64,000 nt of DNA from Budvicia diplopodorum (GCF_009800925.1 NZ_WOYF01000001.1:529214-593213); one strand, 5' to 3'; positions 1 through 11,851 are shown, counted from the first letter of the stretch. Notes: a model not told the origin generated them from the sequence alone. Made by a program: numbers and translations.

Positions 1-200
1 TCGATCGGCTGAGTCAGCCCGACCTCAATAACCGTACCGCCGGTAAAATCCAGACCCCAATTAAACCCTTTCACGCCCATCACAACAAATGACAGAACGA
101 CTAAGATCATTGAGACAACGAAAGCGGCATTACCCACGCGCAGGAAGTCATACACTCTCCGGCCATGGTTAAGCTGCTCTACTTTATATTCCTCTGCCAC
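1..200 (-). CDS. secF: SecF, protein translocase subunit (5' part only)
   Basis: N-terminal 66 codons of SecF; the rest lies beyond the window edge. SecF works with SecD in the inner membrane to help the SecYEG channel, using the proton-motive force. The visible protein starts with [20 protein letters not shown], has the first membrane segment and then the conserved FTGGT motif that follows it. The start is GTG at 198-200, preceded by AGGAGCC at a normal distance. It lies 10 bp downstream of the secD stop, so it is the last visible gene of the yajC-secD-secF operon. Identification is secure from the start sequence and the neighbours. Confidence 0.95.
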   Translation of the reverse strand, partial: MAEEYKVEQLNHGRRVYDFLRVGNAAFVVSMILVVLSFVVMGVKGFNWGLDFTGGTVIEVGLTQPI

Positions 201-210
201 AACAGGCTCC

Positions 211-2061
211 TTAAATAGACAGCTTAGAAATGCGCTTGCCACCGTAGATTAAATTAACAATGGCTCGGGTACCAACAATCGCAGTAAACATTGATGTTAA
301 TACGCCGATAGACAGAGTAATCGCAAATCCTCGAATCGAACCGGTACCAACAGCATACAGAATGGCGGCGGTAATTAGGGTTGTCAGGTTAGCATCTAGA
401 ATACTGCTAAATGCGCCGTTATATCCCTCATGAATAGCCTGCTGCACGCTGCGGCCATTCTTCAGCTCTTCTTTTATTCGTTCATTGATCAGTACGTTTG
501 CATCCACCGCCATACCGACCGTTAGTACGATCCCGGCAATGCCCGGCATACTTAACGTAGCCCCCGGTAACATCGACATAATACCGACAATCAGGATAAC
601 GTTGACCAACAGAGCCGCACTCGCCATCAGACCAAAGAAGCGATACACGATCAGCATAAAGATCACAGAAGCCATCAGCCCCCAGAAGCACGCTTCCAGA
701 CCTTGGGTAATATTCTGCTGACCTAAAGAAGGACCAATTGTACGTTCTTCAACAATCTGAATTGGCGCAATCAACGCACCGGCACGTAGCAGTAATGACA
801 GCTGACGGGCTTCCGTCGCGTTATCAATTCCGGTAATGCGGAAGCTGTTAGCCAAACGAGACTGAATAGTGGCAACGTTAATGACTTCTTCATGCTTTTC
901 AAGGACTGAACGACCGTTAGCATCTTTTTTACCGCTGTCTTTATACTCAACGAATAGCGTGGCCATATTTTTGCCAACGCTATCTTTGGTGTAATCAGAC
1001 ATGATATTACCACCGGCGCTATCAAGAGAGATGTTCACCTGAGGGCGGCCATACTCATCGGCGCTGGAAGTAGAATCGGTAATATGGTCACCGGTTAGAA
1101 TCACTTTCTTCAGTAACACCACCGGAGAGCCGTCACGACGGTATTTAACCTCTGACTTACTGCGGTCACGACCATTTAGAACAGACTGAGCATCAATATT
1201 GGTGTTTACAGCCCGGAACTCTAAGGTTGCCGTTGCGCCAAGAATTTCTTTAGCGCGGGCGGTATCCTGAATACCTGGCAGTTCAACCACGATACGTTCG
1301 GCTCCCTGACGCTGCACGACAGGTTCAGCCACGCCCAATTGATTCACACGGTTACGTAAGATATTCACGTTTTGCTGTACCGCATATTCCCGGGCTTCGC
1401 TTAAGCGTTGTTCGGTCATGGTTGCGGTAAAGGTATTTTTATCACCGGTGGTAAAAATTAAATCACGATGACGCGGAGTCAGGTAGTCAATCGCTTGAGA
1501 GAGGCTATCTGCATCGCCAAAGCGTGCGACAACGCCACCATCATTGCTTTTGACCACTTCGGCATAGGCAATGCCTTTCGCGTGCAATTCGCTTTCAATT
1601 GAATCCTGAGTTTGTTCTTGCAGCTTAGACATGGCGGTTTCCATATCCACTTCCATTAAGAAGTGAACGCCACCGCGCAGGTCCAGCCCCAATTTCATAG
1701 GGTCAGCACCAATGGCCTGTAACCAATGAGGGGTCGCGGGCGCAAGATTAAGCGCAATAATAAAATTATTGCCCAGCGCTTCAGCCAATACTTCCTGAGC
1801 GCGTAACTGAACATCGGCGCTATTAAAGCGGATCAGCAGAGAGCCAGTACTCTCTAAAACTGACGATTTAATATCGATGTTCTGTTTTTGTAAGACATCT
1901 TCAACTTGACCCAGCGTAGTACTACTGGCGGCGACTCCGCGCGCACCAGTAATTTGAACGGCCGGATCCTCACCATAAAGGTTAGGAAGTGCATAAAGCA
2001 AGCCTATGCCGATAGCAAAGACCAGCATCAGATACTTCCATAAAGGATAACGGTTTAACAC
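211..2061 (-). CDS. secD: SecD, protein translocase subunit
   Basis: 616 aa, against 615 in E. coli. Inner-membrane partner of SecF that drives late steps of protein export on the periplasmic side. There is one N-terminal membrane segment (about residues 9-27), a large periplasmic domain with the conserved DLRGGVHFL motif, and a C-terminal block of five membrane segments. The RND-type motif [17 protein letters not shown] in the fourth segment holds the Asp used in proton coupling. The gene lies between yajC (40 bp upstream) and secF (10 bp downstream), the standard order. No truncation or odd feature is seen. Confidence 0.97.
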   Translation of the reverse strand: MLNRYPLWKYLMLVFAIGIGLLYALPNLYGEDPAVQITGARGVAASSTTLGQVEDVLQKQNIDIKSSVLESTGSLLIRFNSADVQLRAQEVLAEALGNNFIIALNLAPATPHWLQAIGADPMKLGLDLRGGVHFLMEVDMETAMSKLQEQTQDSIESELHAKGIAYAEVVKSNDGGVVARFGDADSLSQAIDYLTPRHRDLIFTTGDKNTFTATMTEQRLSEAREYAVQQNVNILRNRVNQLGVAEPVVQRQGAERIVVELPGIQDTARAKEILGATATLEFRAVNTNIDAQSVLNGRDRSKSEVKYRRDGSPVVLLKKVILTGDHITDSTSSADEYGRPQVNISLDSAGGNIMSDYTKDSVGKNMATLFVEYKDSGKKDANGRSVLEKHEEVINVATIQSRLANSFRITGIDNATEARQLSLLLRAGALIAPIQIVEERTIGPSLGQQNITQGLEACFWGLMASVIFMLIVYRFFGLMASAALLVNVILIVGIMSMLPGATLSMPGIAGIVLTVGMAVDANVLINERIKEELKNGRSVQQAIHEGYNGAFSSILDANLTTLITAAILYAVGTGSIRGFAITLSIGVLTSMFTAIVGTRAIVNLIYGGKRISKLSI

Positions 2062-2101
2062 AATAGTTTCCCTTCGGGAAAATCAAAAAACATAGCGCAT
2101 C

Positions 2102-2434
2102 TTAGAGCGCTTTCATCGTGCCTTTTGGCAATACGGCAGCAACGAAATCCCGTTTAATTGTAACTTCAGTGGTATCGTTCAGCGCGATCACAATGTAACC
2201 GGTGTCAGATACTTTAGTTACGCGGCCTAGTAAACCACCGGTAGTCAACACTTCGTCACCTTTACCAATGGAGGCCATCAGGTTTTTATGCTCTTTGGCC
2301 CGCTTTTGCTGTGGACGCAGAATCATAAAATAGAAAATCAGACCAAATACGGCCAGCATAGCGATCATTGGTATTGGGCCCTGCGCCGAAGCAGGACCAG
2401 CAGAAGCGACTGCGTCAGAAATAAACAGACTCAT
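2102..2434 (-). CDS. yajC: YajC, Sec translocon accessory subunit
   Basis: 110 aa, the usual length. Small single-span inner-membrane protein that associates with SecDF and with the YidC insertase. A short periplasmic N-terminus is followed by a membrane segment (MLAVFGLIFYFMIL) and the diagnostic RPQQKRAKEH motif at its cytoplasmic end, then a small hydrophilic domain. The start ATG at 2432-2434 is preceded by GAGGAA at good spacing. It is 28 bp downstream of tgt and 40 bp upstream of secD, so tgt, yajC, secD and secF are probably co-transcribed, as in other enterobacteria. Confidence 0.96.
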   Translation of the reverse strand: MSLFISDAVASAGPASAQGPIPMIAMLAVFGLIFYFMILRPQQKRAKEHKNLMASIGKGDEVLTTGGLLGRVTKVSDTGYIVIALNDTTEVTIKRDFVAAVLPKGTMKAL

Positions 2435-2462
2435 TAAAGAGATTCCTCATTTGTTATGTGAA

Positions 2463-3587
<1,125 letters not shown>

Positions 3588-3635
3588 TTAAAACCTCCGC
3601 CACCAGAAAAACAGTCTGGAGCTTGTTTTGGCTAA

Positions 3636-4712
3636 TTATAATTCCCGCTGGGGAATTTCATTTATCGCATCAGGATTACGCGTAATAAACATCGCATCAC
3701 CATAGCTAAAGAAACGGTATTTCTTCTCGACTGCCTGCCGATAAGCGCGAAGCGTGTTGGCATAGCCAGCAAAGGCCGAGACCAGCATAATCAGCGTTGA
3801 TTCAGGCAGGTGAAAGTTCGTAATCAGGGTATCAACAATTTTGAACTGATAGCCCGGATAAATAAAGATACAGGTGTCACCGAAAAACGGTTCAAGCAGA
3901 CTATTTTTTGTCGCCTGAGCCGCACTCTCTAAAGAACGTACTGAAGTCGTACCGACGGCAATCACTTTATTGCCTCGGGATTTACAGGCCAACACCGCGT
4001 CAACCACGTTTTGTGGCACCTCGACGTATTCGGAATGCATAACGTGTTGTTTAATATCATCAACGCGAACTGGCTGAAAAGTCCCGGCACCAACGTGCAG
4101 AGTGACAAATGCCATCTCAATGCCTTTATTGCTCAACGCATCGAGCAATGGCTGATCAAAATGCAAACCGGCCGTTGGCGCAGCAACGGCACCGGGGCGT
4201 TCGCTATACACCGTTTGATATAGCTCGCGGTCTGACTCTTCATCAGGACGGTCGATATACGGCGGCAGTGGCATATGCCCGGCCGCATTTAAAATGGTCA
4301 GTACGTCACGCCCATCGTCAAAGCTCAGTTCAAACAGCGAATCGTGACGGGCAATCATGGTAGCCGGAATAGACTCATCGTCGCCCAATAGCAACCGCGT
4401 TCCGGGCTTAGGCGATTTTGATGCCCGAACGTGGGCCAGAACTCTGCGATCGTCTAACACTCGCTCAACCAGTACTTCAACCTTACCGCCGCTGGCCTTA
4501 CAGCCAAATAGCCGCGCCGGGATCACTCGAGTGTTGTTAAACACCAGCAAATCGCCGGGCTCAAGCTTATCAAGCACGTCGGTAAAAATATCGTCAGACA
4601 ATGAACCACTGATGCCATCAAGCGACAATAAACGGCAAGCGCTCCGCTCGGCCTGAGGGTATCGGGCGATGAGAGACTCTGGAAGTTCGAATGAAAAATC
4701 AGTAACGCGCAT
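3636..4712 (-). CDS. queA: S-adenosylmethionine:tRNA ribosyltransferase-isomerase QueA
   Basis: 358 aa, against 356 in E. coli. Transfers and isomerises the ribose of S-adenosylmethionine onto preQ1-modified tRNA to give epoxyqueuosine. The N-terminus [20 protein letters not shown] is nearly the E. coli sequence, and the family signatures [17 protein letters not shown] and [11 protein letters not shown] are all present. It is the first gene of the queA-tgt-yajC-secDF operon and is divergent from acpH, with about 200 bp of shared upstream DNA. No abnormality is seen. Confidence 0.97.
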   Translation of the reverse strand: MRVTDFSFELPESLIARYPQAERSACRLLSLDGISGSLSDDIFTDVLDKLEPGDLLVFNNTRVIPARLFGCKASGGKVEVLVERVLDDRRVLAHVRASKSPKPGTRLLLGDDESIPATMIARHDSLFELSFDDGRDVLTILNAAGHMPLPPYIDRPDEESDRELYQTVYSERPGAVAAPTAGLHFDQPLLDALSNKGIEMAFVTLHVGAGTFQPVRVDDIKQHVMHSEYVEVPQNVVDAVLACKSRGNKVIAVGTTSVRSLESAAQATKNSLLEPFFGDTCIFIYPGYQFKIVDTLITNFHLPESTLIMLVSAFAGYANTLRAYRQAVEKKYRFFSYGDAMFITRNPDAINEIPQREL

Positions 4713-4902
4713 GGGTTTTCAAATCTCAAAAAACAAGCGGCCTAGTCTAGAGCCACTTGGATAAGGCTGCAACTAATAAGGCAACAAAAACGTAATATTA
4801 GCTACCCAAAATCATTTAAATTGCAGGAAGACGGCCAACGCATCTGCAACGTAAAGTATGGCGGGTATAACAAGAAAAACGGCTAATTCTGGCAGATTAC
4901 AC

Positions 4903-4908
4903 TATAAT
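4903..4908 (+). promoter_or_regulatory. Consensus -10 hexamer (TATAAT) right in front of acpH
   Basis: A perfect sigma-70 -10 hexamer ends 7 bp before the ATG at 4916. Transcription from it would begin at about 4915-4916, giving an mRNA with little or no leader. No good -35 hexamer is visible 17 bp upstream. Promoter function and the leaderless transcript are inference. Confidence 0.45.
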
Positions 4909-4915
4909 GCAGGAC

Positions 4916-5497
4916 ATGAATTTTCTAGCCCACCTTCATCTTGCCTCTTTGGCCGAAAGTTCCCTGTTAGGGAACGTACTTGCCGACTTCGTTCGCGGAA
5001 ACCCAGAGGCCAACTATTCCGGCGACATTGTCAGCGGCATCAGGCTACATCGTCGAATAGATAAGCTCACCGATAGCCTAGAGCCAGTAAAACAGGCGCG
5101 AAGCCTGTTTAGCGTTCAAAATTATCGGGTTGCACCCATTGCCCTCGACGTTCTCTGGGATCACTTTCTCTCGCGGCACTGGGCAAAAATGGAACCTAAA
5201 ATAGCCTTAACTGACTTTATTCAATGCGCTCAGGACTCCATTACCCCCTCTCTTCCCTCTACGCCTGAAGATTTTCAGCATATGAACCAATATCTCTGGA
5301 GAGAGCGCTGGCTGGAACGCTATGCCGAACTGCCGTTTATTGATAATACGCTAAAGCGCATGGCCGCCAGACGCCCCAAGCTTAGCGCGCTGGGGGAATG
5401 CATTTTGGATATTCAGCAAAACTATACTGATTTAGAAGCGATATTTTTTCAGTTCTATCCAGAAATGGCTAATTTAGCCAAAACAAAAAACTTATGA
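4916..5497 (+). CDS. acpH: Acyl carrier protein phosphodiesterase AcpH
   Basis: 193 aa from the ATG at 4916, the same length as E. coli AcpH. Removes the 4'-phosphopantetheine group from acyl carrier protein. The protein begins [20 protein letters not shown] and carries the HD-type metal-binding pattern of the family (H and D residues in LAHLHLA, LADFVRG, HRRID and LWDHFLS). An in-frame ATG at 4907 would add three residues, but it overlaps the TATAAT box and is less likely. The AGGA just before 4916 is too close to serve as a normal ribosome-binding site. Divergent from queA, as in E. coli. Confidence 0.92.
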   Translation: MNFLAHLHLASLAESSLLGNVLADFVRGNPEANYSGDIVSGIRLHRRIDKLTDSLEPVKQARSLFSVQNYRVAPIALDVLWDHFLSRHWAKMEPKIALTDFIQCAQDSITPSLPSTPEDFQHMNQYLWRERWLERYAELPFIDNTLKRMAARRPKLSALGECILDIQQNYTDLEAIFFQFYPEMANLAKTKNL

Positions 5498-5607
5498 TCG
5501 GGTTATCAGCTTAAATCTCGGTACTAACGTAAATTAGCGTATAGCGGCTTTACTGCATCATCGGCCTTGAGTAGGGTTAACGCCTTAGGTGAGCAAGATA
5601 TTCGTTG

Positions 5608-5672
5608 ATAGGTAAAAGCTATCTCATCAATCGGCCATATATCTTTGCAGCTAAAGCTTATCGCCCTATACT
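5608..5672 (+). promoter_or_regulatory. Candidate OxyR site and sigma-70 promoter of the peroxiredoxin gene
   Basis: ATAG-N7-CTAT at 5608-5622 fits the OxyR half-site pattern exactly, including the internal T and A. One site spacing later, ATCG (5630-5633) and ATCT (5641-5644) form a weaker second half. A -35 box TTGCAG (5645-5650) abuts the site, followed by 16 bp and a -10 box TATACT (5667-5672). The start codon is at 5727. OxyR bound just upstream of -35 is the classical activator layout. Binding itself is inferred. Confidence 0.55.
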
Positions 5673-5726
5673 GGCACACAATTTCGAACAATCACTCATT
5701 AACCTATTATAGACAGGAGAGTTATT

Positions 5727-6329
5727 ATGGTACTGGTTACTCGCCAAGCCCCTGATTTTACCGCCGCAGCCGTTCTTGGTAACGGTGAAATCGTCAACGA
5801 TTTCAATTTTAAAAACCACCTGAATGGCAAGCCAGCCGTCCTGTTCTTCTGGCCAATGGACTTTACTTTCGTATGCCCATCAGAGCTGATTGCCTTTGAT
5901 CACCGTTATGATGAATTCAAAAAGCGCGGCGTTAACGTTGTTGGCGTTTCCTTTGACTCTGAGTTCGTTCATAACGCATGGCGTAAAACCCCGGTAGACA
6001 ACGGCGGCATCGGCGAAGTGCAATACGCAATGGTTGCTGACAGTAAGCGTGAAATTCAACAGGCTTACGGTATTGAACACCCAGAAGCTGGCGTGGCATT
6101 ACGCGGTTCTTTCTTAATCGACAAAAACGGCGTTGTTCGTCACCAGGTTGTTAATGACCTGCCGTTAGGCCGTAATATTGACGAAATGCTGCGTATGGTT
6201 GATGCACTGCAGTTCCACGAAGAGCATGGCCAAGTTTGCCCTGCACAGTGGGAAAAAGGCAAAGAAGGTATGGATGCTGCACCGGAAGGCGTAGCTAAAT
6301 ATCTTTCTCAGAACGCAGCTAAACTGTAA
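5727..6329 (+). CDS. Typical 2-Cys peroxiredoxin (AhpC/TSA family)
   Basis: 200 aa cytoplasmic thiol peroxidase reducing hydrogen peroxide and organic peroxides. The peroxidatic cysteine is C50 in DFTFVCPSE and the resolving cysteine is C171 in GQVCPAQW, so it is of the typical 2-Cys class. The C-terminal tail with the YLSQNAAKL end is of the long, overoxidation-sensitive type. AGGAG lies 8 bp before the ATG. The gene stands alone behind its own promoter with a candidate OxyR site and ends at a strong terminator. Distinct from classical AhpC of the ahpCF operon, since no ahpF is near. In Yersinia-like genomes such a gene also follows acpH. Confidence 0.93.
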   Translation: MVLVTRQAPDFTAAAVLGNGEIVNDFNFKNHLNGKPAVLFFWPMDFTFVCPSELIAFDHRYDEFKKRGVNVVGVSFDSEFVHNAWRKTPVDNGGIGEVQYAMVADSKREIQQAYGIEHPEAGVALRGSFLIDKNGVVRHQVVNDLPLGRNIDEMLRMVDALQFHEEHGQVCPAQWEKGKEGMDAAPEGVAKYLSQNAAKL

Positions 6330-6350
6330 TTCTGAACCAACAAGTCTTTA

Positions 6351-6377
6351 AAAAGCCGCTTACAGCGGCTTTTTTTA
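6351..6377 (+). terminator. Rho-independent terminator after the peroxiredoxin gene
   Basis: AGCCGC-TTACA-GCGGCT stem-loop with an A-run before it and seven T's after it, 22 bp past the stop codon. Confidence 0.9.
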
Positions 6378-6465
6378 TGGGCATTGTCTAATGCTTTAAT
6401 GTATATGCTTAGTTCTGCGATAGACAAAGCGCTTCCTCTAGCTCCTCTAAATCATTCCCAACAAC

Positions 6466-6500
6466 AAAAAACCCCGGAGATCTTTCAATCGCCGGGGCTT
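6466..6500 (-). terminator. Rho-independent terminator after proY
   Basis: Read on the minus strand: GCCCCGG, a 14-nt loop, then CCGGGGT followed by a T-run. It lies 36 bp past the proY stop and would end the brnQ-proY transcript. Confidence 0.85.
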
Positions 6501-6535
6501 TCGACATCATAAGTTAGCTAATTAGTCAGCGGTTG

Positions 6536-7918
6536 TTATCGCTGTTTGTTACCGGCAATCGCCTTACGCAAATAGTAAGCCACGACTAACAGTACAATCC
6601 ATGCCAGACCAACATACAGCGAAACGCTGGTCTTAGGAGAGTAACCAATCAGGCCGATAATCCCGAACAGGAACACTAACGCAACGGCGGAAGTGGTTAT
6701 GCCACCGCGCAGCGGGAAGTCTAATTCGGCTATCTGCTTTGGCGTAAGCTTACGACGAAAACCAATTTGCGACAGCAGGATCATAATCCATACCCAGACG
6801 GTGGCAAAGGTAGCCAGCGACGCAATAATAACAAAGACGTCTTCAGGAATAATGTAGTTCAGGTACGCCGCAAACAGTAATCCAACCATCATAAACAGTA
6901 CGGTTACCCAAGGCACGCCACGTTTAGATACTTTGGTAAACACCTTCGGCGCATGGCCTTGTTCAGCCATGCCAAACAGCATACGCCCTACGCCAAATAC
7001 GTCACTGTTAATCGCCGATAGCGAAGCGGTGATCACCACAAAATTCAGAATGCCCGCCGCAGTTTTAATGCCTAAGTTTTCAAAGGTTAAAACAAACGGA
7101 CTACCGTGGGTACCCACTTCGTTCCATGGGAAAATCGACATAATGACAAACAGCGTTCCCACATAGAAAATCAGAATACGGAAAGGAACCGAGTTAATCG
7201 CTTTAGGAATGGTCTTTTTCGGGTCTTCAGCCTCACCGGCCGTAATACCAATAATTTCAATACCGCCGTAGGCAAACATCACCATCTGTAACGACAGAAC
7301 CATACCGACAACGCCGTTGGCAAAAAATCCACCGTTAGCCCATAGGTTGTGAATACCGGTAGGTTCTCCCTGATTGCCAAAGCCCCAAACGATAATGCCG
7401 ATGCCCGCCACGATCATAATGATGATGGTGGCAACTTTAATAAAGGATAGCCAGAATTCAAACTCGCCGAACACCCGGACATTAACCAGATTAATCGCAC
7501 CGATAATTAACACGATGCTAAGCGACCAGACCCAAAGTTCGACGTTAGGGAACCAGAAGCTCATGTAAAAGCCAAACGCAGTAACGTCAGCAATCGCAAC
7601 GATTAATATCTCAAAGCAGTAGGTCCAGCCGGTAATATAGCCAGCCAGAGGGCCTAAATAGTCTTGAGCATAACGAGAGAAGGAGCCTGCCTGAGGATTA
7701 TGAACCGACATTTCCCCCAGCGCGCGCATAATGATAAAGGCAAAAATGCCGCCTATCAGATAAGCCAGTAAAACGCTCGGCCCGGCCATTTGGATTGCAC
7801 CTGCAGAACCATAAAACAGCCCGGTTCCGACAGCTGAACCCAGTGCCATAAAGCGAATATGACGGGCCGTTAACCCTCGTTTAAGCCTGTTGGTTTGTTT
7901 TTTCATGCCGTTTTCCAT
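6536..7918 (-). CDS. proY: Proline-specific permease ProY (APC superfamily)
   Basis: 460 aa inner-membrane amino acid permease with about 12 hydrophobic segments. The sequence follows E. coli ProY closely ([20 protein letters not shown] near the N-terminus, [20 protein letters not shown], and the [16 protein letters not shown] region). The first segments carry the Gly-rich substrate-binding turn GSAVGTGLF typical of amino acid permeases. Two in-frame starts exist, 7918 (MENG...) and 7906 (MKKQ...); the second would be closer to the E. coli N-terminus. It lies 71 bp downstream of brnQ on the same strand, the E. coli order, and is followed by a terminator. Confidence 0.93.
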   Translation of the reverse strand: MENGMKKQTNRLKRGLTARHIRFMALGSAVGTGLFYGSAGAIQMAGPSVLLAYLIGGIFAFIIMRALGEMSVHNPQAGSFSRYAQDYLGPLAGYITGWTYCFEILIVAIADVTAFGFYMSFWFPNVELWVWSLSIVLIIGAINLVNVRVFGEFEFWLSFIKVATIIIMIVAGIGIIVWGFGNQGEPTGIHNLWANGGFFANGVVGMVLSLQMVMFAYGGIEIIGITAGEAEDPKKTIPKAINSVPFRILIFYVGTLFVIMSIFPWNEVGTHGSPFVLTFENLGIKTAAGILNFVVITASLSAINSDVFGVGRMLFGMAEQGHAPKVFTKVSKRGVPWVTVLFMMVGLLFAAYLNYIIPEDVFVIIASLATFATVWVWIMILLSQIGFRRKLTPKQIAELDFPLRGGITTSAVALVFLFGIIGLIGYSPKTSVSLYVGLAWIVLLVVAYYLRKAIAGNKQR

Positions 7919-7989
7919 GCAATAGTTACTCGTTTTTTCTCGTTATAACGCCGCAGAGACTATCCGCGACGCCTTTTTATACCCATGAA

Positions 7990-9366
7990 TCAGTGCGACT
8001 CGGTACTGGTCGTTTCAGCAAACTCAGGCATAACTCGATCGGCAATAGCCGCAATAACCAGCACGGCAATGGCAAATGGGAGCCAAGTTAACCCCTGTTG
8101 AGCGCCGGGAACCTGCTCGAACTGGTGTAATACCCAAGCAAACTTTTGCTGTTGAGCGGGAAGCCCGCCGTTCCATACCGGCAAAAACTCCGCCAATGCA
8201 GACGCCTTAATGCCGTCCAAAATACCGATCAGCGATGTTACCAGCATCACCGGTATCATTATACGACTTTCAGAACGCCACATACGGCTGGTAAAACTTA
8301 ACACAACCAGCGCAATACAAGGTGGATAAATGGCGGTTAATACCGGAGTGGAGAATTTAATTAAGTGGCTTAAGCCTAAGTTCGATACCACCATGGAGAA
8401 AATTGCCAATATGAACACGAGCTGGCGGTATGTCAGTGGAACCAGCTTAGAAAAGAACTCAGCGCAGGCGCAGGTCAGGCCGATAGCCGTTACCATACAG
8501 GCAACAAAGATCAGAATGGCTAAAAACAGGCTGCCGTAAATACCAAAGGTTTGCTGAATATAGGCATGGAGAATTTCAGCGCCGTTAGTTGCATCAGGCA
8601 CCAAAGAACCGCTGGTTGCGCCCAAATTAAACAGGCTCAGGTACACCAGAGTCAGCCCTACGCCGGCAATTAGCCCTGCAATAATAGTGTATCGGGTCAA
8701 CAAACGCGTACTGGTTATACCTCGAGAACGGGCCGCATTAACGATAACAATACCAAATACCAAAGCGCCCAGCGTATCCATCGTCAGATACCCTTCAACG
8801 AATCCTTTAGAAAATGGAATTCGTTGATAGATATCAAGCGCCGGCAGAGGGTGCCCGGCTGACCAAAACAGCGCGGCCAGACCCAACACAGCCAAAGAAA
8901 TTATTTTTATCGGTGCCAGAAAACGCCCCACTGAATCCAGCAGCTTGCCGGGATAAAGCGAAACTAAAATCACCAATGCAAAATAGACTAGGCTATAGAT
9001 AAACAGAGACAATTCACTATTGCCGAATAGCGGCGCAATGCCAAGCTCGAAGGATACGGTGGTGGTGCGCGGCGTAGCAAACAAAGGCCCGACGGCAAGA
9101 TAACAGATGGTCGCCAGTACCAGACCGGCCGTTTTGCCAATCGGAGAACTCAACGCTTCCACACCGCCGCCAACCCGGGCAAGCGCGATAACGGTAATAA
9201 CCGGCAATCCCACCGCGGTAATCAAAAAGCCTACCGAGGCTATCCAGACGTTTTCACCGGATTGTAAACCGACCATCGGAGGGAAAATGATATTGCCTGC
9301 GCCAACGAACAGGGCAAACGTCATAAAGCCCAGCGCAATAATATCTCTTGGGGTTAAGTATTTCAT
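7990..9366 (-). CDS. brnQ: Branched-chain amino acid transporter BrnQ (LIVCS family)
   Basis: 458 aa inner-membrane Na+- or H+-coupled carrier for leucine, isoleucine and valine. It has about 12 hydrophobic helices and the family motifs [21 protein letters not shown] near the start (shown only in part: [14 protein letters not shown]) and [15 protein letters not shown]. It is the first gene of a brnQ-proY pair. The downstream part after about residue 390 contains a hydrophilic loop before the last helix, normal for the family. The 500-bp upstream region is shared divergently with the ada-alkA gene. Confidence 0.93.
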   Translation of the reverse strand: MKYLTPRDIIALGFMTFALFVGAGNIIFPPMVGLQSGENVWIASVGFLITAVGLPVITVIALARVGGGVEALSSPIGKTAGLVLATICYLAVGPLFATPRTTTVSFELGIAPLFGNSELSLFIYSLVYFALVILVSLYPGKLLDSVGRFLAPIKIISLAVLGLAALFWSAGHPLPALDIYQRIPFSKGFVEGYLTMDTLGALVFGIVIVNAARSRGITSTRLLTRYTIIAGLIAGVGLTLVYLSLFNLGATSGSLVPDATNGAEILHAYIQQTFGIYGSLFLAILIFVACMVTAIGLTCACAEFFSKLVPLTYRQLVFILAIFSMVVSNLGLSHLIKFSTPVLTAIYPPCIALVVLSFTSRMWRSESRIMIPVMLVTSLIGILDGIKASALAEFLPVWNGGLPAQQQKFAWVLHQFEQVPGAQQGLTWLPFAIAVLVIAAIADRVMPEFAETTSTESH

Positions 9367-9864
9367 AGGTAACCGTAATTAGTATCTATCTACAGTGAAG
9401 TTGCATTAAGCAATATGCATAAAAAATAGCCGCTCATTGGCACGCCAAACGGCGCGTTAAAGGACAGAGCCGTTAACCGCGGCGCTAAGTAAACACAATA
9501 ACCCCGATGAAATACAAGTCCAAATCGCCACCACAATACAATTAACCAAACAAACACAAAATTACGGTCACATTACCAGAATATACAGAACAAAATTCTG
9601 ATATTCGATAAAGCTATCGTCCAGATTTTAACCGATAATGTTATGAGATATTTCTATTCCTATGATAATCAATTTCTATCAGAATAACGTCACGCCCATA
9701 GGCATCTAACCCACTCAGCGATAGCCGAACGCTATTAAAAATATCTAACGGTCTAATTGAGAGGAATCCATTATCAACTTGATTCACACTAAGGTCGTTA
9801 ACAATCAGGTATTCACCATCGTATTTAAATAAAAACTAACGGCAAATATACGGGAAGGTAAGAA
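9367..9864. other. Intergenic region between brnQ and the ada-alkA gene
   Basis: 498 bp without a plausible gene. It must hold the divergent promoters of brnQ and ada-alkA. It is AT-rich and has several runs resembling -10 boxes. I saw no clear terminator and no convincing Ada box. Confidence 0.6.
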
Positions 9865-11355
9865 ATGAAATTGAAATCCCTGCGCTGGAGCGATGATTTC
9901 ATGTATCAGACCATACTGAATCACGATAAAAGCTACGATGGTAAGTTTTTAACCTGCGTGAAATCGACCGGAATTTATTGCCTCCCCTCCTGCCCGGCAC
10001 GAAAACCGCTGTTGAAAAACATCCGTTTTTTGTCCACACAGCAAGAAGCAGTTGCCGCCGGTTTTCGCATTTGTAAACGTTGCCGCCCTGACCTGTTCTA
10101 TCGGGGAGAACATCCCGATCGTCATTTGTTCAGCGAGATGTTAATACGTATTCGCTCACGTCCCGATGAGATCAAAAACGTGACGATATTGGCAAAAGTC
10201 TGCGGTATCAGCACCACAAAGCTCAATGAGCTAGTGCGTATCCATGCCCATCGGTCACCCGCAGAGCTACTTAGCAGAGAACGTATTACCGCCGCCTGCC
10301 AGCGCTTAATTAACACCAATGAACGGGTTCTCGATATTGGCCTGTCTGTCGGATTCGATAGCGAAGCGAGCTTTCATCGTCAGTTTTTATCGCAAACGGC
10401 CATGACGCCCAACGCCTACCGCCTTCTACGGGAATCCAGCGGTTTTACGCTTAAGCTACCGGCTGATTTCTCAGCGCCGGATATCTGGCGTTACCACCTG
10501 CGCGACCGTGATAGCCTGTCGGAGCGACTGGAAAATCAAACGTTCAGTAAAGGACTGTGGGTTGAGGGTAAGCCCGTACTTATTCACCTAACGATTGACG
10601 ATAACGGAGCACATTGCCGCTGGGAAACCTCCGCCAGTCAGCGGTTGGAAAATAGGCTCACCGAAGGGGAAATTATCCACCAACAGGTGATGCGCCTGTT
10701 GGGCTTAAATACCGATATCAGCGGCTTCCGGGGATTAGCTAAATCTAATAATCATATTGCGAAATTACTCGCTGTTTCTGAGCCTAAAAATATCTATGTC
10801 CCTTTAACCGCAACGCCTTTTGAAGCGCTGACATGGGCAATTATTGGTCAACAAATCAACCTGACGTTTGCCGCCACGCTCAGGCAGGCTCTCATTAAAC
10901 TTGCTGGCCCTGAAATACCCGGCAGCAGCCTAAAGATGCATCCGACCCCGGTAGAAATCGCTCAGTTAGCGCCTCAACAACTGAGCGATATTCGTTTCTC
11001 TCGGGCTAAATCAGAATATTTAATTACGGCGGCTAAAGCCATCATGAGCGGTGAGCTGAACTTTGATGAATTAGAATCAGGATCGGCGGTGGTCGCAGAA
11101 GAAAAATTGTGCAAACTCAAAGGAATTGGCCCATGGACTGCCCGTTATACGTTAATGCGCGGTATGGGATTTGCTGACTGCGTTCCCGTCGGCGACAGCG
11201 GTCTACATACTGCGCTACAGCAGTTTTATCAACTCGATGCGCGCCCTACGGCAGCGGAGGCCGAGCGCTTAATGCAGCCCTTTATTCCTTTCCGTACGTT
11301 AGCAACGGCTTACTTATGGGAGAGCCTAAGGAAAAAACATGAGACAGAAAACTAA
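9865..11355 (+). CDS. Ada N-terminal domain - AraC HTH - AlkA DNA-3-methyladenine glycosylase fusion
   Basis: 496 aa alkylation-damage sensor fused to a repair enzyme. Residues about 9-80 are the Ada zinc domain with C39, C43, C70 and C73; in E. coli Ada the equivalent first cysteine takes the methyl group from phosphotriesters and switches the protein into an activator. Residues about 85-190 are an AraC-type helix-turn-helix (SPAELLSRERI, GFDSEASFHRQF). Residues about 195-490 are an AlkA glycosylase with the HhH motif LKGIGPWTARY and catalytic Asp at D444 (VPVGDSGL). The last 17 bp overlap ogt, so both are one operon. The C-terminal methyltransferase half of E. coli Ada is supplied by the separate ogt. 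Confidence 0.93.
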   Translation: MKLKSLRWSDDFMYQTILNHDKSYDGKFLTCVKSTGIYCLPSCPARKPLLKNIRFLSTQQEAVAAGFRICKRCRPDLFYRGEHPDRHLFSEMLIRIRSRPDEIKNVTILAKVCGISTTKLNELVRIHAHRSPAELLSRERITAACQRLINTNERVLDIGLSVGFDSEASFHRQFLSQTAMTPNAYRLLRESSGFTLKLPADFSAPDIWRYHLRDRDSLSERLENQTFSKGLWVEGKPVLIHLTIDDNGAHCRWETSASQRLENRLTEGEIIHQQVMRLLGLNTDISGFRGLAKSNNHIAKLLAVSEPKNIYVPLTATPFEALTWAIIGQQINLTFAATLRQALIKLAGPEIPGSSLKMHPTPVEIAQLAPQQLSDIRFSRAKSEYLITAAKAIMSGELNFDELESGSAVVAEEKLCKLKGIGPWTARYTLMRGMGFADCVPVGDSGLHTALQQFYQLDARPTAAEAERLMQPFIPFRTLATAYLWESLRKKHETEN

Positions 11356-11851
11356 TACGTTAAAGAACGCGGCCGTCATCGGTATATTCAATAGCAAATT
11401 TGGCCCGATATCCGCCGGGTTAGACCATTGCGGTAATCTCATGCGGCTATCGTTCCATACGGAGAAAGACTTGGAGTGGGCAAGGCTAACCGGCGTGGCC
11501 CGCGATGATTCTCAGGTTGAGTTCATTGCCCGCCAGATCCATGAATATGAACAGGGCCAACGGATTGAGTTTGATATACCGCTACGGCTGCAAGGTACTG
11601 CGTTTCAAATGAGAGTCTGGCAGGAATTGAGTAAAATCCCCTTCGGCGAGACTATCAGCTATCTCACGCTGGCCACCCGGGTTGGTAACCCTAAAGCGTC
11701 CAGAGCGGTTGGTGGAGCCAATGGATCTAACCCGATCAGTCTGATTGTTCCCTGCCATCGGGTTATCGGTAGTAACGGCTCCCTGACCGGCTATGAAGGG
11801 GGAATTCCCATTAAACAAAAGCTATTGGCCTTTGAAAAAGGGACGGAATAA
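11339..11851 (+). CDS. ogt: Methylated-DNA-[protein]-cysteine S-methyltransferase (Ogt/AdaB type)
   Basis: 170 aa suicide repair protein that takes methyl groups from O6-methylguanine and O4-methylthymine in DNA. The active-site motif is IVPCHRVIG with acceptor C139, preceded by the helix-turn-helix region [20 protein letters not shown] and the Asn-hinge. The start ATG lies inside the end of the upstream ada-alkA gene (17-bp overlap), a sign of translational coupling. Together the two genes supply the activities of Ada, AlkA and Ogt. It could equally be named adaB from its position. Confidence 0.92.
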   Translation: MRQKTNTLKNAAVIGIFNSKFGPISAGLDHCGNLMRLSFHTEKDLEWARLTGVARDDSQVEFIARQIHEYEQGQRIEFDIPLRLQGTAFQMRVWQELSKIPFGETISYLTLATRVGNPKASRAVGGANGSNPISLIVPCHRVIGSNGSLTGYEGGIPIKQKLLAFEKGTE

